64,000 nt of DNA from Lamellibrachia columna (GCA_963662155.1 OY759273.1:28868566-28932565); one strand, 5' to 3'; numbered from the stretch's first letter, positions 1 to 12,900 are shown. Numbers and translations are program-made. Notes: generated by a model from the letters alone, not told the origin.

Positions 1-200
1 ATCATATTGTACTGGCCTGAATGATTATATCGAGTGAATCAGCTGCTTAACAGAATCAGATAGTACTGGCCTGAAGTGATTCTATCATGTGAATCAGCTG
101 CTTAATGGAATCATATTATACTGGGCTGAAGTGATTCTATCAAGTGAATCAGCTGCTTAATAGAATCATATTCTACTGGCCTGAAGTGATTCTATTAAGT
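1..200. repeat. 55-bp tandem repeat, about 3.5 copies
   Basis: The word GAATCAGCTGCTTAA recurs at 36, 91 and 146, giving a 55-bp period, and each unit contains an ACTGGCCTGAAGTGATTCTAT-like segment. The end of the array (AAGTGGAGTCCATTATACC) and a related stretch near 26,850-26,935 resemble the ends of pogo/Tigger-type DNA elements, so the array may have grown from such an element. The array begins at the window edge and may extend further left. Confidence 0.8.
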
Positions 201-901
201 GGAGTCCATTATACCATTTAAGTCATTGAAAGAAACTAGTGCATTAAAATATTTTTGGTCTACTCTTGCCAGAAGTTGGAAAGTCTGGCATTACGGACTG
301 CCATCTTTGACTGCCTTTTGTCCGGTGATGTTGTAAACATTTAATGTTGAACTTCAACTTACAGAAATTAATTATTGGCGGGTTACATAAATCACGGCTC
401 TGTGGTCTAATGCCAATTACTTTGCATTGTCTACCATGGCTGTTTTTTGCAGAAACTTGTGCTATCTTAGTCCTAGTTGATTATGCGAGTTACCAGTAGA
501 GATTCTACCCCCAATTCTGTGAATATGTTAATATATGAAGCTGTCGTCTTTATAAAGAGATACACCTATATTTGCACAGACAGTTGGTTGTGTGGTTCTC
601 TTCCTCTGAATGTGCATTATCTTAGGACTCCCTTAAAACTCCCTTCATAATTGATTTAGCCCATCACGAATCAGGAGTTTAAGTATTATGTGCTGTAAGT
701 TTCAAAAAAGAGTTCATACTTTTTTTAAATTTCACTTTGATCATTAGATTGGGTAACTTGTGAAACTGAATAATCATATGCTATAGTATATAGAGCCTAA
801 CCACTTTGGCCATTTTTGGCAAAAACAATTACTGGATCTGGTCATAAAGAATTTAATATTATGTCCAATGTTTTCACCAAAACTAAATAGCAAATTTGTA
901 C
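201..901. other. intergenic, AT-rich, no gene seen
   Basis: There is no open frame of note and no family motif on either strand. The last 60 bases lead into the 26-bp array and match the flank of a dispersed repeat found again near 59,660 and 36,030. Confidence 0.5.
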
Positions 902-907
902 AAATGA

Positions 908-1217
908 GCTAGCATGTAGCAGTGAATACTAGAGCTAGCATGTAGCACTGTATACTAGAGCTAGCATGAAGCAGTGTATACTAGAGCTAGCATGTAGCAG
1001 TGGATACTAGAGCTAGCATGTAGCAGTGGATACTAGAGCTAGCGTGTAGCAGTGGATACTAGAGCTAGCATGTAGCAGTGTACACTAGAGCTAGCATGTG
1101 GCAGTGTACACTAGAGCTAGCGTGTAGCAGCATACACTAGAGCTAGCTTATAGCAGTGGATGCTAGAGCTAGCGTGTAGCAGTTGATACTATAGCTAGCG
1201 TGTAGCAGTGGACCAAG
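908..1217. repeat. 26-bp minisatellite, about 12 copies
   Basis: The unit GCTAGCATGTAGCAGTGGAT plus ACTAGA repeats about 12 times with scattered substitutions (GTGTAGCAG, TATACTAG). The unit and its left flank match a dispersed repeat at 59,640-59,790, so the array appears to be a local expansion inside a copy of that repeat. Confidence 0.9.
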
Positions 1218-2106
1218 AAGATGCAGATTATTGTACAGCATAGATGCATAGGCTAAAGCTGGTCTGTATTGCTATTTAAAACGGGGTTCATATGTCTATT
1301 CAAGTTTACATAAAAAGTGGGCTGGTGGAGGGCAAAATTTATTTCCTCAGGGTGCTAAAAAGTGTGCCACATTATAAGAAAGGGTTACCTGTGCCCCTCC
1401 CCCAAAAAGTGACCTGGAGCAGCGGGGAAACCGCAGTTATTTTTGCCATTGGTAACCATTACATCTTTAAAAATGGCATTCAGCCAGTTGATATGTACTT
1501 TCTGCTGCGACACCTCTCCTGGATATAGTATTTGTTTTTTAGAAGCAAATGCTTGATTATATTGTTCTTGTTCACAATGTTTCTATAACAGAGTAGACAG
1601 TGTCAATGCTGTAATGTTGACAGCTTCCTGGCTGTTACCAAATTCAGGGTGACATACTAATAGCAGACAATTATGATTTTAATAGTAAATGGGTAAAGAT
1701 TAACAGTATCAAGTTAATAATTCCATAAAATCAATTCCAATTAAAAAAAAAATCAATTCCAACTGACTTTTGAAAATCAATTCCAATATTGGAATTGAGG
1801 GTCAATTCCAATTCCGGAATGGAATTGACCCCATGTCTGCAATAGATCACCTAATCTTACTTTTCGGGTTGGTGACTTTCCACCCCCTTACGTGACGTAT
1901 ATAGGATACGCCATTTCGTACAATGCACCGTCATCTCTTCGAAACCAAACAATCTACAGCAACGATTGCTTTTAAACGTTTCTTCAAAAACAAATAAACA
2001 AACTCTCTTCTAGCATAACCAAATATGTCTAAGTTTTATCTGGCGAAAGGTAATTAACATAGACAACTATAATCTCTGAGTTTGCTCATCCAATTATTCA
2101 AGTACA
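1218..2106. other. intergenic, no gene supported
   Basis: A 78-codon plus-strand frame at 1,292-1,528 shows no recognisable motif and is probably chance. Around 1,728-1,830 lies a cluster of CAATTCCAAT words ending in the palindrome-like CAATTCCGGAATGGAATTG. Similar words occur at 49,390-49,440 and 63,880-63,950, so this is a dispersed repeat fragment. Confidence 0.5.
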
Positions 2107-2215
<109 letters not shown>

Positions 2216-2323
2216 TCATATAATGCTTTAGAACGAGGTTATTCACATTTTAGCTAGGAAAACATAGTCGGATTACAATATACGGTATATCGGCACGTCG
2301 GTCCTGTCATATTTTGAACAAGC

Positions 2324-3274
2324 TCAAGCAAAGTGCGACATATCGCTATATTCTCCGCGAATGTAGGTAAATATTGCATAAAACATTTTACATGTCATCT
2401 TTCTAACAGTGCGAAGCAGCACCAAATAAACCAAACTGTTTATGACCGAATTGAGTTGAAACAACCACAAAGCAGCGAAAACAAACACGCGTGGGAATTC
2501 CATGTCGGTTGTATTGCGAATTATCGAAAATACAAATATCGGTGTTGTCAGAACAGTTGAAACAACACATATGATAAGAACGTTGATGCCAGATCGTATT
2601 GCAGGAGCGGTGATATTGGCCTCTGTGTTCGTGGTTCCGACGCCGCCTACGGAGATGGACAGCTCGAGCGAGGCGACCTGAGGATGAGCGCGCAAGACAA
2701 CGATGAATATACGAACGGTTCCGTAGACAAGCAAGACGCGAGGCAGCAGGGCAGCGACCACAAAATAGGCAAGAAACAAGACTTCAAAACTGGAATCACG
2801 CAGATAACGATACCCGCAAGCTGTTGTATTCCACGTGGCGTCCACCTTGAAGTTGACAGTAGCGAGAAGGATGCCAATGATCCACGTCAGGGCAATGATA
2901 ATGTAACATCACTTACGCGACAGCAGCTGCTCGGAGCGGAAGGGCATGATGATCGCGACAGGCTTGGACATGGTCATCCAACATAAGCTGTACAAGGAAA
3001 CGAAGCCGAACCACCATGTGCCCAGATCGTTTATTTTCGGTAGGTCCCGGAGTTCGTCTAGAATGGATGGCGTAGCTCTCGAACAGACAGCGGCTCCTAT
3101 GGACAATGCACCCGGTAGCGAGGTCGGCGGCTGACAGCGACAACATGAACAGTGTCGTGCGATCTTCACGGAGCTGTGGATTCGCGCGATTACGGCGATC
3201 ACAAGTGTGTTCAGCGTCAAACGTAGTATTACCTCTGCACCAATTATCGGTTTCGCGTCGCTGTATTCCGCCAT
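2324..3274 (-). pseudogene. rhodopsin-class GPCR, decayed single-exon copy
   Basis: The minus strand encodes seven hydrophobic segments in the order of a class A receptor. TM1 (LNTLVIAVIAR) and the segments from TM3 onward are in one frame. TM2 (LFMLSLSAADLATG) is in a second frame, so two compensating one-base shifts are needed. An in-frame TGA at 2,909-2,911 falls just before TM4 (YIIIALTWIIG). The usual DRY box after TM3 is replaced by SKP, and the TM7 motif NPxxY reads NSLVY. The C-terminus keeps the usual helix-8-like RTVRKMTCKMF. The ligand class cannot be told. Two shifts, a stop and loss of both signature motifs argue for a pseudogene, although sequencing error could explain the shifts alone. 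Confidence 0.8.
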
Positions 3275-3575
3275 GTTTGCTTCCGATCGAATAACTACAA
3301 CCTACAATATCCAAGTGGGTCATATGTTTAAAATGACGCAACTGGTTATGTTAAGCTTTTGTCTCAATCATACGGACGTGGTTACACAAGTGCATACAAA
3401 CAAACATGTTCCATGTTCAGAGCTGGCCTTATGATGTACACACAACAATACGTCGCTGAATGCATCAACTTGTTCACATTGATGTCCAAACTTGTTCACA
3501 TTGATGTCCAAGCAGCACGTGCACACATCTTCTTGCCTCTAGTATTTCTGCTGCGCGATTGCTAAGTGAACATAA

Positions 3576-4574
3576 TTAGTCAAGCATTTGTATCCATCCG
3601 AGAACTCTTACCTTATTGTCGTACAGCAGAGAGTCGGTGTTCGTCACAAATCTTGCACGATTAGCGCAGATGCACTGATCTATATTAGTACTTAAAACTG
3701 TTCTACAAATTATGCAAACATCTTTCGTTTCCTTTTCGGAAACATCGGATAAATACGGTTTCTTCACAGTTGTCTTCAAACAGAACTGATGTAAATATAA
3801 TGGAATTTTCTTTGGCAACCTTCGTGGTGCATTCTTGAACATAAATGTGAAATTTATTGCACACCCGATATGTTCTTGTGAATAGTCACACCGAGTAACC
3901 CGTCGTTCCCGGATCTTGTTGGATTCCAACAGAATAACTGCTTCAATACAACTGAAGTAGTCGTCTCTGCAGCGACCGAAGTTTCCGTGTTGCGTCGTGT
4001 AAACCCGTAAGAAGACGTGTTGCTTCGTGTAAACCCGTAAGAAGACATGTTGCGTCGTGTAAACCCGTAAGAAGACATGTTGCTTCGTGTAAACCCGTAA
4101 GAAGACGTGTTGCTTCGTGTAAACCCGTAAGAAGACGTGTTGCTTCGTGTAAACCCGTAAGAAGACGTGTTGCGTCGTGTAAACCCGTAAGAAGACGTGT
4201 TGCTTCGTGTAAACCCGTAAGAAGACGTGTTGCTTCGTGTAAACCCGTAAGAAGACGTGTTGCTTCGTGTAAACCCGTAAGAAGACGTGTTGCTTCGTGT
4301 AAACCCGTAAGAAGACGTGTTGCTTCGTGTAAACCCGTAAGAAGACGTGTTGCGTCGTGTAAACCCGTAAGAAGACGTGTTGCTTCGTGTAAACCCGTAA
4401 GAAGACGTGTTGCGTCGTGTAAACCCGTAAGAAGACGTGTTGCTTCGTGTAAACCCGTAAGAAGACGTGTTGCTTCGTGTAAACCCGTAAGAAGACGTGT
4501 TGCTTCGTGTAAACCCGTAAGAAGACGTGTTGCTTCGTGTAAACCCGTAAGAAGACTGCTATCACTTGACACAT
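3576..4574 (-). other. open frame with decapeptide repeats, doubtful gene
   Basis: This is an open frame of 332 codons on the minus strand. The first two thirds is the 30-bp array read as a ten-residue repeat (HVFLRVYTKQ), and 30 bp keeps every frame in register, so openness there means little. The array is followed by about 135 further stop-free codons of unique sequence containing KDVCIICRTVL and CICANRARF. I recognise no family. No start context or splice evidence supports expression. Confidence 0.2.
3987..4556. repeat. 30-bp minisatellite, exactly 19 copies
   Basis: The unit is GTGTTGCTTCGTGTAAACCC plus GTAAGAAGAC. The 570 bp contain 19 units without indels. The main variation is TGCTTC against TGCGTC, with a few GACATG variants near the left end. 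The low divergence suggests recent amplification. Confidence 0.95.
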
Positions 4575-4619
4575 TGAACAGCTCGCTTGTCTGCACGTTG
4601 TATTTCGACAAGCCCATGT

Positions 4620-5855
4620 GACATATCTCTATTAGAGTGGTGCCTTATAAGTCGAACTGCAATTCTAGCTATGCAGGGCAGACATGTAGTAGCTAATGAA
4701 ATACTTGCGGCGTGTCTCTGGCAGCAGTTATACGGGAATCAATGGATATAACATTGTACATGTTTCGCGCCATTCTTTCATCTTGTGAAGAACATAGCAA
4801 CAGTCGTGGTTTTACATACCACCGGAACACTAACCGTTGGACTTATTAACAATCAATGCATACTGCGTTATCATACATGAAACTAGCTAACTGACGCCTT
4901 ACGCTGTCAAGCAATAATTCACCAGTAATTAAATATGACATATTACATCCCGGTTGGCCGCACCTTACTCACATATCGGGAGTAGCATTGTAACTGTCTT
5001 TAATTTGCGGTAAGGTAATGTGTATGTATCGGTTGTGGGCGACATATGAAAGCAATAGTCATGCAAGTGATATAATATTGCAAACGCCCTGGGGGGCCAG
5101 CTCCTTGCCCCACGTGTGGGCTTCTTGTTCGTGGGTGGGCTTCTTGCCCCACGGGTGGGTTCCTCATCCCACCATAGGAACCTACACTAAAATGGCTACG
5201 CCTATGTACGTCAACAATTTCAACACACGGAATGTACCTAAGATAACGAACTAGACCATTCATGGCACATAGACGAGATTTACCGAAAGGGTTATTTCCC
5301 GCATACGATTTCCCCCTTAAGAGGGTTCTTTGCTCCACCCTACCCTACTCCGAAACGTATAACCGTTTGACTCGTAAACACATTTTACAACTTGTATTAT
5401 CAAATATGAAATATACAACAAAGTAACAGGCCGACGTGAAACGCCACTTCAGGAATGGCACAAGGAAATAAACCGAGGTTCTGCAGTATGAGAATTAGCT
5501 ATAGCCTACAACATTGATATCGATGGCGCAAACACGCTGCTTTTGGATGTACCGCAGCCAGCGAACGCTGTAACAGACGCACTACATACAAAACTACTAA
5601 TGCAAATTATTTTGCAAGGTAGCAGCATGTTCATCGATAGTTCTAAGCATGTCACGTGTGATATCACATGGATACATTGAAAAGGTACATTAAAAAACCT
5701 GGTAATTTGTTATACTTTCTGTAGTCTATTTGTTAAGAGTTTGTGAACACTTTCTTTTTGGTAGTTCTAGTCATGAATATATGTTCCTGCTGTTACATAA
5801 GGTGTTAAGTAGTGTTTTAAGTATGTCTTAATGTAATCACAAGTGTTGTAAATGA
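4620..5855. other. intergenic, no gene seen
   Basis: There are no recognisable coding motifs. At 5,085-5,170 three degenerate copies of a GGGTGGGCTTCTTGCCCCAC-like word lie head to tail. The rest is AT-rich unique sequence. Confidence 0.5.
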
Positions 5856-6678
5856 GGTGGGGCTGGGGAAAGTTGTAACATTTCCCCGGACAAATTGTGA
5901 CATAGCAGTATCATGCGAAAATGTTACTAGGGGGAATCAAAGTGGTTGGAAAGTGCCACCCATTGCGATTCGGTTAGCGATTAATAAACGTTTTGTAATG
6001 AACACGATTATGTTCATTACAGTGTTCCAATAGGGCATCTCCCATTGCTTTTTATATAACTATTTTAAGTAAGACCTATTAAGTTTCATAAGCTAGTCAC
6101 ATGCATTAAAACAATAAAAAATTTAGATATGCATTAAAACAGTTCAAAGCCATTATTTTTGTATACTGGTATGTTACATTTTGCCTCAATGATAAAACAT
6201 ATATGTTACAACTTGCCCCGCAAGCTGTTACATCTTGCCACGTATCGGGGTAAATTGTAACACTTTAGGAGACCTCATAAAAAGTATCATTGCGCAAATG
6301 TATATTGCATTAAGCATTTGTTTATGCACTTGCTATCTGTGGGAGATATTTGTTTATGCACTTGCTATCTGTGGGAGATATTTGTTTATGCACTTGCTAT
6401 CTGTGGGAGATATTTGTTTATGCACTTGTTATCTGTGGGAGATATTTGTTTATGCACTTGCTATCTGTGGGAGATATTTGTTTATGCACTTGCTATCTGT
6501 GGGAGATATTTGTTTATGCACTTGCTATCTGTGGGAGATATTTGTTTATGCACTTGCTATATGTGGGAGATATTTGCGGTTTCGTTGTCATTACAAAAGT
6601 TTCGATTGGGTAACAATTGGAATCGCAATCCTTAAAAAACCCTTGCTGTATTTGCTACAACTAGCCCCGGTCTCCCCT
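5856..6678. mobile_element. DNA transposon copy A (GGGGCAAGTTGT subfamily)
   Basis: The right end reads ACAACTAGCCCCGGTCTCCCC, the inverse of the terminal GGGGAGACCGGGGCTAGTTG shared with three other copies in this window. The left end is degenerate (GGTGGGGCTGGGGAAAGTTG). Inside are CAACTTGCCCCGC and CGGGGTAAATTGTAACA, the subterminal words of this subfamily. No transposase is present, so the copy is non-autonomous. A 32-bp minisatellite has expanded inside it. Confidence 0.6.
6317..6572. repeat. 32-bp minisatellite, 8 copies
   Basis: The unit TTTGTTTATGCACTTGCTAT plus CTGTGGGAGATA occurs eight times with almost no change (one CTTGTTAT and one CTATATG variant). It lies inside transposon copy A. 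Confidence 0.95.
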
Positions 6679-6789
6679 ACAGATACATTTAAATAGCTGG
6701 GTCTAAACAAAGGGAAATATCGCTTTCTTGGCTAACATATCCATAAAATCATTGGCATTTATAAACTGTATTCCTATATTTCGATCAGG

Positions 6790-6917
6790 GCAGGAGGGAG
6801 GGAGGGAGGGAGGGAGGGAGGGAGGGAGGGAGGGAGGGAGGGAGGGAGGGAGGGAGGGAGGGAGGGAGGGAGGGGGAGGGAGGGATGGATGGAGGGAGGG
6901 AGGGAGGGAGGGAGGGA
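6790..6917. repeat. (GGGA)n microsatellite
   Basis: About 30 tetranucleotides of GGGA with small interruptions (GGGGGAGG, GGATGGAT) form a purine-only strand. Apparent Ser-Leu-Pro-Pro open frames on the other strand are repeat artefacts. Confidence 0.95.
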
Positions 6918-7121
6918 ATGTGATAAAATTCCAGCACCAGCACAGACGCCACACATAGTAGGACCTGCATACACTGGAAGTGTGTCTTCCGCTCCAATGC
7001 TGGTCTCACGGCGCACACCCGACACAGACGCCCACAGCTACCCACTTGTGTCATTCGACTAAATGACAAAACGGCGCGACTCGGTGATATTTACTAATCA
7101 TTAGTTTAGTCACGCTTATCG

Positions 7122-7235
<114 letters not shown>

Positions 7236-7481
7236 CTTTGTGAATTCGCCGAGAGGAGAGTCTGGCCGCCGTGAAGCGCCAGCAGCCAATCAGCGTCATT
7301 ATAGAGATGCTACACCAAACATTTGTCTTGCCTGATCTAACTTTTCAGTCTGACAGTTGTGTCTATATAATCAAAGTTTAATGTTAATTCGAATTGTATC
7401 GTATAAACTAATAAAGGTTCATTTATATTTTATGAATTAGCCAAATGCCCGAATGACAACGTAATTTTAGCTAATTATGTA

Positions 7482-8835
7482 GGGGGAGACTGGGGCTAGT
7501 TGCATACAGGGGCAAGTTGTTACAGAGTCGTTTTACGAAAACATAGCACATATATGGAGATATCATCGACAGTAGTTGGATGGAAGTCCACCAGCAGACA
7601 CACTGTCCAAAAATCGGGAGTTAAGAATATGAATAAACGAGATGTGGCCAAAAATGTTTTTTTTACCACCTAAGAATTTTTTTTGTATGCCCGCATATTA
7701 TCATCTCACGCAGCCACTTTTTAGGTTTCGTGAAAGATACTTGAAACATGACTACTATATAGTATAAGGGTTTAAGTCAAGTAGACGTTAAACTGAAATT
7801 CAGGATTTGTTATCGTTCAAGTGCGTTCAACTGCAATACTTGTGTTTGGGGCAAGTTGTTACAGTTTTATTGAGGCAAGTTGTCACAACTGTAGCAAGTT
7901 GTCACAACTGTAATAAGGCTCGGGCGGCTCGCACCGATAGCTCTGTCATGCAGCGAGTTGTGTGCTGACAATGACTGAAAAAAAACCATTTATTTAACCA
8001 CGACGTGTGAACATTTTAGTTCACGTGTGAAGCCTAGGATATGGATTTATAACCAGTAGTGTAAATGCTAGCAGCGTTAAACAAAATTAACAAATATCTC
8101 AGAAGGGCGGGTTACATAAGAAAAATCGTTGGACTCTTGATAACCCAATGGCTTCCTTGTCAACTTGCCATCTGGATGTTTTATCTTGGTTGGCAATATT
8201 GTAAAATCTTGTCATGTTTTATGGCACAGCCCTATTTGAGCAATTAATAAATATTGCACGATACATTGAAATGTGGATGTTCTTGCTCGTGTGCGTGAGT
8301 GTGTGCGTGCGTGAGTGCGTGCGTCTGTGTATCATTCAATCAAGTAGAAGTCGCTTAACATATATATCGCCATTAACTATTTCATACTCCATTAAATAAT
8401 TTATATTCCATTTACAATTGTTTGTTATGTAAGAACCCGGTGAATGAGTGTCTTTGAAAAACTTAATATACGAAGCTGTGAATACCTATATTGTTATGCA
8501 CATTATGTATAAGGTGTATGTGTGTATGTATAATCCAACTAATGTAATAACAGTAACATGTACGAGTGACACTTGCTTTGCGACCCACGCGTTCTTTGCT
8601 GAAACAACCTGCCCCGCATGATGTAACAACTTGCCCCGCTTACGGGGCTAGTTGTTACAGTCGACCGCGCCCTAGAAATTTCACATATCTAGCTAACTAC
8701 AATACGGAATATCAATGGTATTGTACATTTTATTAACACGAATAATACATTTAATGTATACGTTGACAGAAATAATGCATCTAACATACTTTTAACAAAA
8801 AGTGACTTTAACTGAAAACTAGCCCCGGTCTCCCC
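7482..8835. mobile_element. DNA transposon copy B (GGGGCAAGTTGT subfamily)
   Basis: The left end GGGGGAGACTGGGGCTAGTT and the right end AACTAGCCCCGGTCTCCCC are inverted repeats. The word GGGGCAAGTTGTTACA and its variants occur near both ends and inside (near 7,508, 7,850-7,910 and 8,600-8,660, the last in both orientations). No coding capacity is seen. The flanks are TGTA on the left and TATG on the right, and no clear target duplication is visible. Confidence 0.7.
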
Positions 8836-9497
8836 TATGCGCCCAGAATCTGGGTGCATGCATAATTTCTGTCACGATGAAAAGAACACGTTGCATCCAG
8901 GCGATGATGTGTGCTACAAACGGTGGCGCCACAGCATGGAGTTTCGATAATCGAGGCTATCATTAGTTCAGAGCCACTGATTATTATATTCTTCTTAGTT
9001 CTGCTGATACTGGGCACGGACCACAGTCAGAATCCATCCCCCATTACATAAATAAAGGGTCCCTGGAAAAAAAAAATAATTATGCAGTTTGGGTGTATTT
9101 GTGAGAGCAGAAATTGTGTGAAGGAGTGAGTGGAAGTGATGTTTTTGTGCACGGTAGCATCTGAGCTTTAAAATGATGTCATTTGTCAGTTGGTATACCG
9201 GTTCCGTAAGGACACAGTGGCCATTAGGCAGGATGTACTTGGAAACGGTGAACCTTTTGGCAGAAATGCAGGGGTGTAACGCGTTGAAGAAATTTGTACG
9301 AAAAGGATATATGTCATTTTCACGAATTTCACACAGCAGGTGTCTTAGTGGGTCTGTCGTGTAGGTTAATTTTTCCATGTAGTTATAATGGTGGCCTATG
9401 GGAAAACTGCCTGTGGTCCGTGCCCTTCCGCCCCTGGTTAGCGGCTATGACAAACAGTGGTGCCACCCAGTGCATGACCCGGGAACCAACGAAGCGC
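8836..9497. other. downstream of channel gene; unrecognised open frame
   Basis: A minus-strand open frame of 127 codons (8,995-9,378) lies just 3' of the channel stop codon and could be part of its 3' untranslated region or an old insertion. I recognise no family in it. On the plus strand AATAAAGGGTCCCTGGAAAA at 9,052 looks like a polyadenylated tail, hinting at a plus-strand retroposed fragment. Confidence 0.3.
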
Positions 9498-9999
9498 CTA
9501 CATGGTGATTTTACGAGCGACTGGCGCCATTGGACGCAGGTGGCGGAATCGGGGCAAGTCGTAGCCGAGCGTGTCGGAGCGAGCGTCGCCGTCGGATCCC
9601 CTGTCGCCAGAACGCCGCGGCTCGTAGCCGGTCCGGGCCCGCTGCGGCACGTTCAGCGGAGGCGCGGCGGTGGTGTACCGCACGGGGACGAGCACTCGCT
9701 CGTACGGGCGATTCTGCTCCATTGGACGGAAAGCGCGTCTGTAGACGGAAGCCTGCCTCTTCACTGGCGGCGCTCGCATTGCGGCTGCGCGTGAATGAAC
9801 GTTGGCATCCGGTCTGGATGGACCCTCGGGAAGATACACGTCGTTGAGGCCGGCCACTCGCACCGGAGCCGGCGGGTGTTGCTTTCTCTCAGGCACGCGG
9901 TACATGGCGTGGTGGTTGACAGTGTAGGCGGTCGACTTGAGCGGGTCGCTGGGTATTGCGTCAAAGCCTTGTATGTAGCGGACGCGGTTTTTGTGTCCC
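9498..9999 (-). CDS. DEG/ENaC channel exon 10 (C-tail)
   Basis: The last 167 residues form a long basic, Pro/Arg/Tyr-rich cytosolic tail (for example NRVRYIQGFDAIP) ending at TAG. No PPxY motif is seen here, unlike vertebrate ENaC tails. The acceptor is CCTCCACAG. Confidence 0.85.
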
Positions 10000-12900
10000 C
10001 TGTGGAGGAAACGTCGACAGACCAGAGTTAGTTTTGTCATCGGTGATCATAGAGTTTCTTTGACCCCTTGACAATTTCTCCAACGATTTTCTTTAAGCTG
10101 TCAGAGTACATTAAACATCAATTAACCGATATCACTTGTGAAATGCGTGAACAGTACAGACCTCGTTTTAAAAAAACACTCAAATTTGATACCCCTTCAA
10201 TTTTAAGATATACACAGGAACTAAACAAAGGCTAGACAGATGTCGTTTGACGGATTTTTACTGAAATTCAAGTACACAAACAATTTCAACGAAACAACTT
10301 TCATAAGAGATAAATTATGATGACGACCATCGTGATTGGTTTTATCGTATCGTCACCACTAGTTGGTTCATTACTGGTTAAAAAAAATTGTCGAACCGGA
10401 ACTGAAGTTGTGATGTATGACGCAACTATGATGTTATACTCACTGGTGTCCATCTTGGCGGCCACAGCGTCCACACAAGATGGCGTGGCAGAGGACGTAG
10501 CCGAACTCGAGCAGGGTAAGGATCGAGACTCCGACGAAGAGCGCTGAGATGCCGCCGACGTCGGCCAACAAGGACGGCCACTACAACGGAGTCGTGCACC
10601 CACAGGGCTTAAACTGACTGCCTGAATAATTTCTTGCTTGATTGGGCATTAATGTGTACATAAAAGTTATGCATTTATCTTGAGCATCCCTATGCAGGTG
10701 TGACAACATTCCGAGATTATTATCAAGAGGTAAACGAAACCACGCATTATCTGGTAGAACAATCCACACACTCTCTCTTCGTCGTCTTTAATGGCGAAAC
10801 AAGCATGGGAATATTCAGTGGCCTTCTTCTTCCATTAGACGTATGGACTCCATGCGAGCGTGCTTAGTGAGTCCACGATAGGTTACACATTCACCCCATG
10901 TATGTGATATTTTACTTCCAATGCACAGACACCAGGTAGAATGGACCAACGGAAAGTCTCGTCCGAAAGACACAGGCAATGTGGGGTGAACAATTTTCGA
11001 AACGGCAGCAGGTGGATTCCAACCCCAACCCTCTCGAGTGAGAGTCGGGCGCTCGGACCATCGGACCATCGCGTCTCACTAAGTACGTGGAAAGACTCAC
11101 ACATTATTAAGTGTTAACAGAATCCGTGGATGTTTCCGTGATAAAACAAGCCATGGGTTCTTCAGTGGTAAACGAATATACGGATTTGTCAGTGATAAGC
11201 AATCCACGGATTCTTCAACCTACCTCGTAATAGTAAACTTCGGCTCTTTCTTCGTATTCTGAGCTGGACATGAAAACGTTAACCATGGCAACGTTGTCCC
11301 TGAAACGGATCGAATCGTCCATAGGTTTAACTGTAAAGTGATATTCTTCATTTCTGCAGTTTATTACTTGTAAATGAGATTACAAAACTTACATGACATG
11401 TCAATTCAATTCCGATAACTAGATGGTTTATGTAGAAAACAAACAGTTTATTGCAAAATATTTGCATATCCCCGTTTTGATAGAAAATCTACAGCAATTC
11501 ATATATTCTTCGCCTTTGGTTGGTTCCTCACTTTTATGACGGGTGAATAGTTGTGCCGTGCATGTGACGCTATATAACCAGATACAGACATACAGACAGA
11601 AAGAGAGTCGGGTGAGAGATACAGGGACACAAACAGATATAGAGACAGACAGACAGAGGTAGATATATAGAAACAAACAGACGCGCGTGCGTACGTTCGT
11701 ACGTACATACACACTTGCATACATAGATACATACATAGAGACATGCATGCACACATACATACATACATACATACATACATACATACATACATACATACAG
11801 AGATAGAAGAGGGGGAGAGAGACACAGAGACATACAGCTAGAGACACAGATATATGTGTGTGCGTGCGTTCGTGTGTGCGTTTGTATAACAGACAGACAT
11901 ATACAGTAGAAAGCAAACAACTAGAAGGACGAGGTGACTGGGATATTACATGTGCATATCAAGATGCATTAAACATGTATGTCCTTGTACCTTATGTACG
12001 TTTGGTCAGTACCAGTTGACGGACTTGATAGTTGTGCAACTAACTGACTCTGAAACGAAACCAAATGAATAATTAATGATTACAGAATGTGTTCAATTAT
12101 ATTCGAACAGAGATGCGCAGAAATTGCAAATGTGTCCGCACCAACGGCATCATCTGTGAGCGATTGCATCTAAGTTTACTTTTGCTGGACGCATGCACGC
12201 GCGGACGCACGCACGCACACACAACCCCACCACACGCACACACATCACACATGTAATTTTCCGGACTAAGCAGTTGGTGAGTAACGCCCACGAAATTCGG
12301 TGTGGACACACCTCATTTATGCTTCATCAAAAGACATGTATTCATACAAAAGTATATGTATGCTGGTTCCCATACTGTTTGGGTTTACAAAACGATTGGT
12401 TGTTCACCTACCACGTGACCGGATGACGGCCATGATGTCGCATATTCTTTCATGGTGTAATCAGTGAACCTGAAACAAACAATTCCATCATACGTATGCG
12501 TGATTTACGTTATAGACATGTCCGACTTATTAAGTGCAGTGATTTACGTTATAGACATGTCCGACTTATTAAGTGCAGTGCCGGATTAACCATCGTACAA
12601 ATGGTGCACTCGTTCCAGGCCCCCACAAAAAAAGCCCCCAAACCATCAATAATATAGGCCTATCTGATCTTCGCTTCCCTTCAATCAGGCTTCGACATAT
12701 GTTCGACTTTCTGCTATTTTTTTTTATCAGAACACTATTTCCGGTTTCTTTAGTTATTAGCATGGACTTATATTTACGTAAATATATGTCCATGGTTATT
12801 AGTTAAATCTTTCAAGTATGAAAGAATGCATCAGCCTTTGTTGGAGCCGACCAATGTGTAATTTGTTTGCTCGAGCATGGGCACCCGGGTGTCAGAGAAG

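Noticed and set aside
3987..4556. CRISPR array
   Set aside because: Repeats are contiguous with no spacers, and the genome is animal. The same applies to the 49-, 57-, 35-, 29- and 27-bp arrays.
6703..7069. Ser-Leu-Pro-Pro and Gly-Arg-Glu repeat frames
   Set aside because: Products of the (GGGA)n microsatellite.
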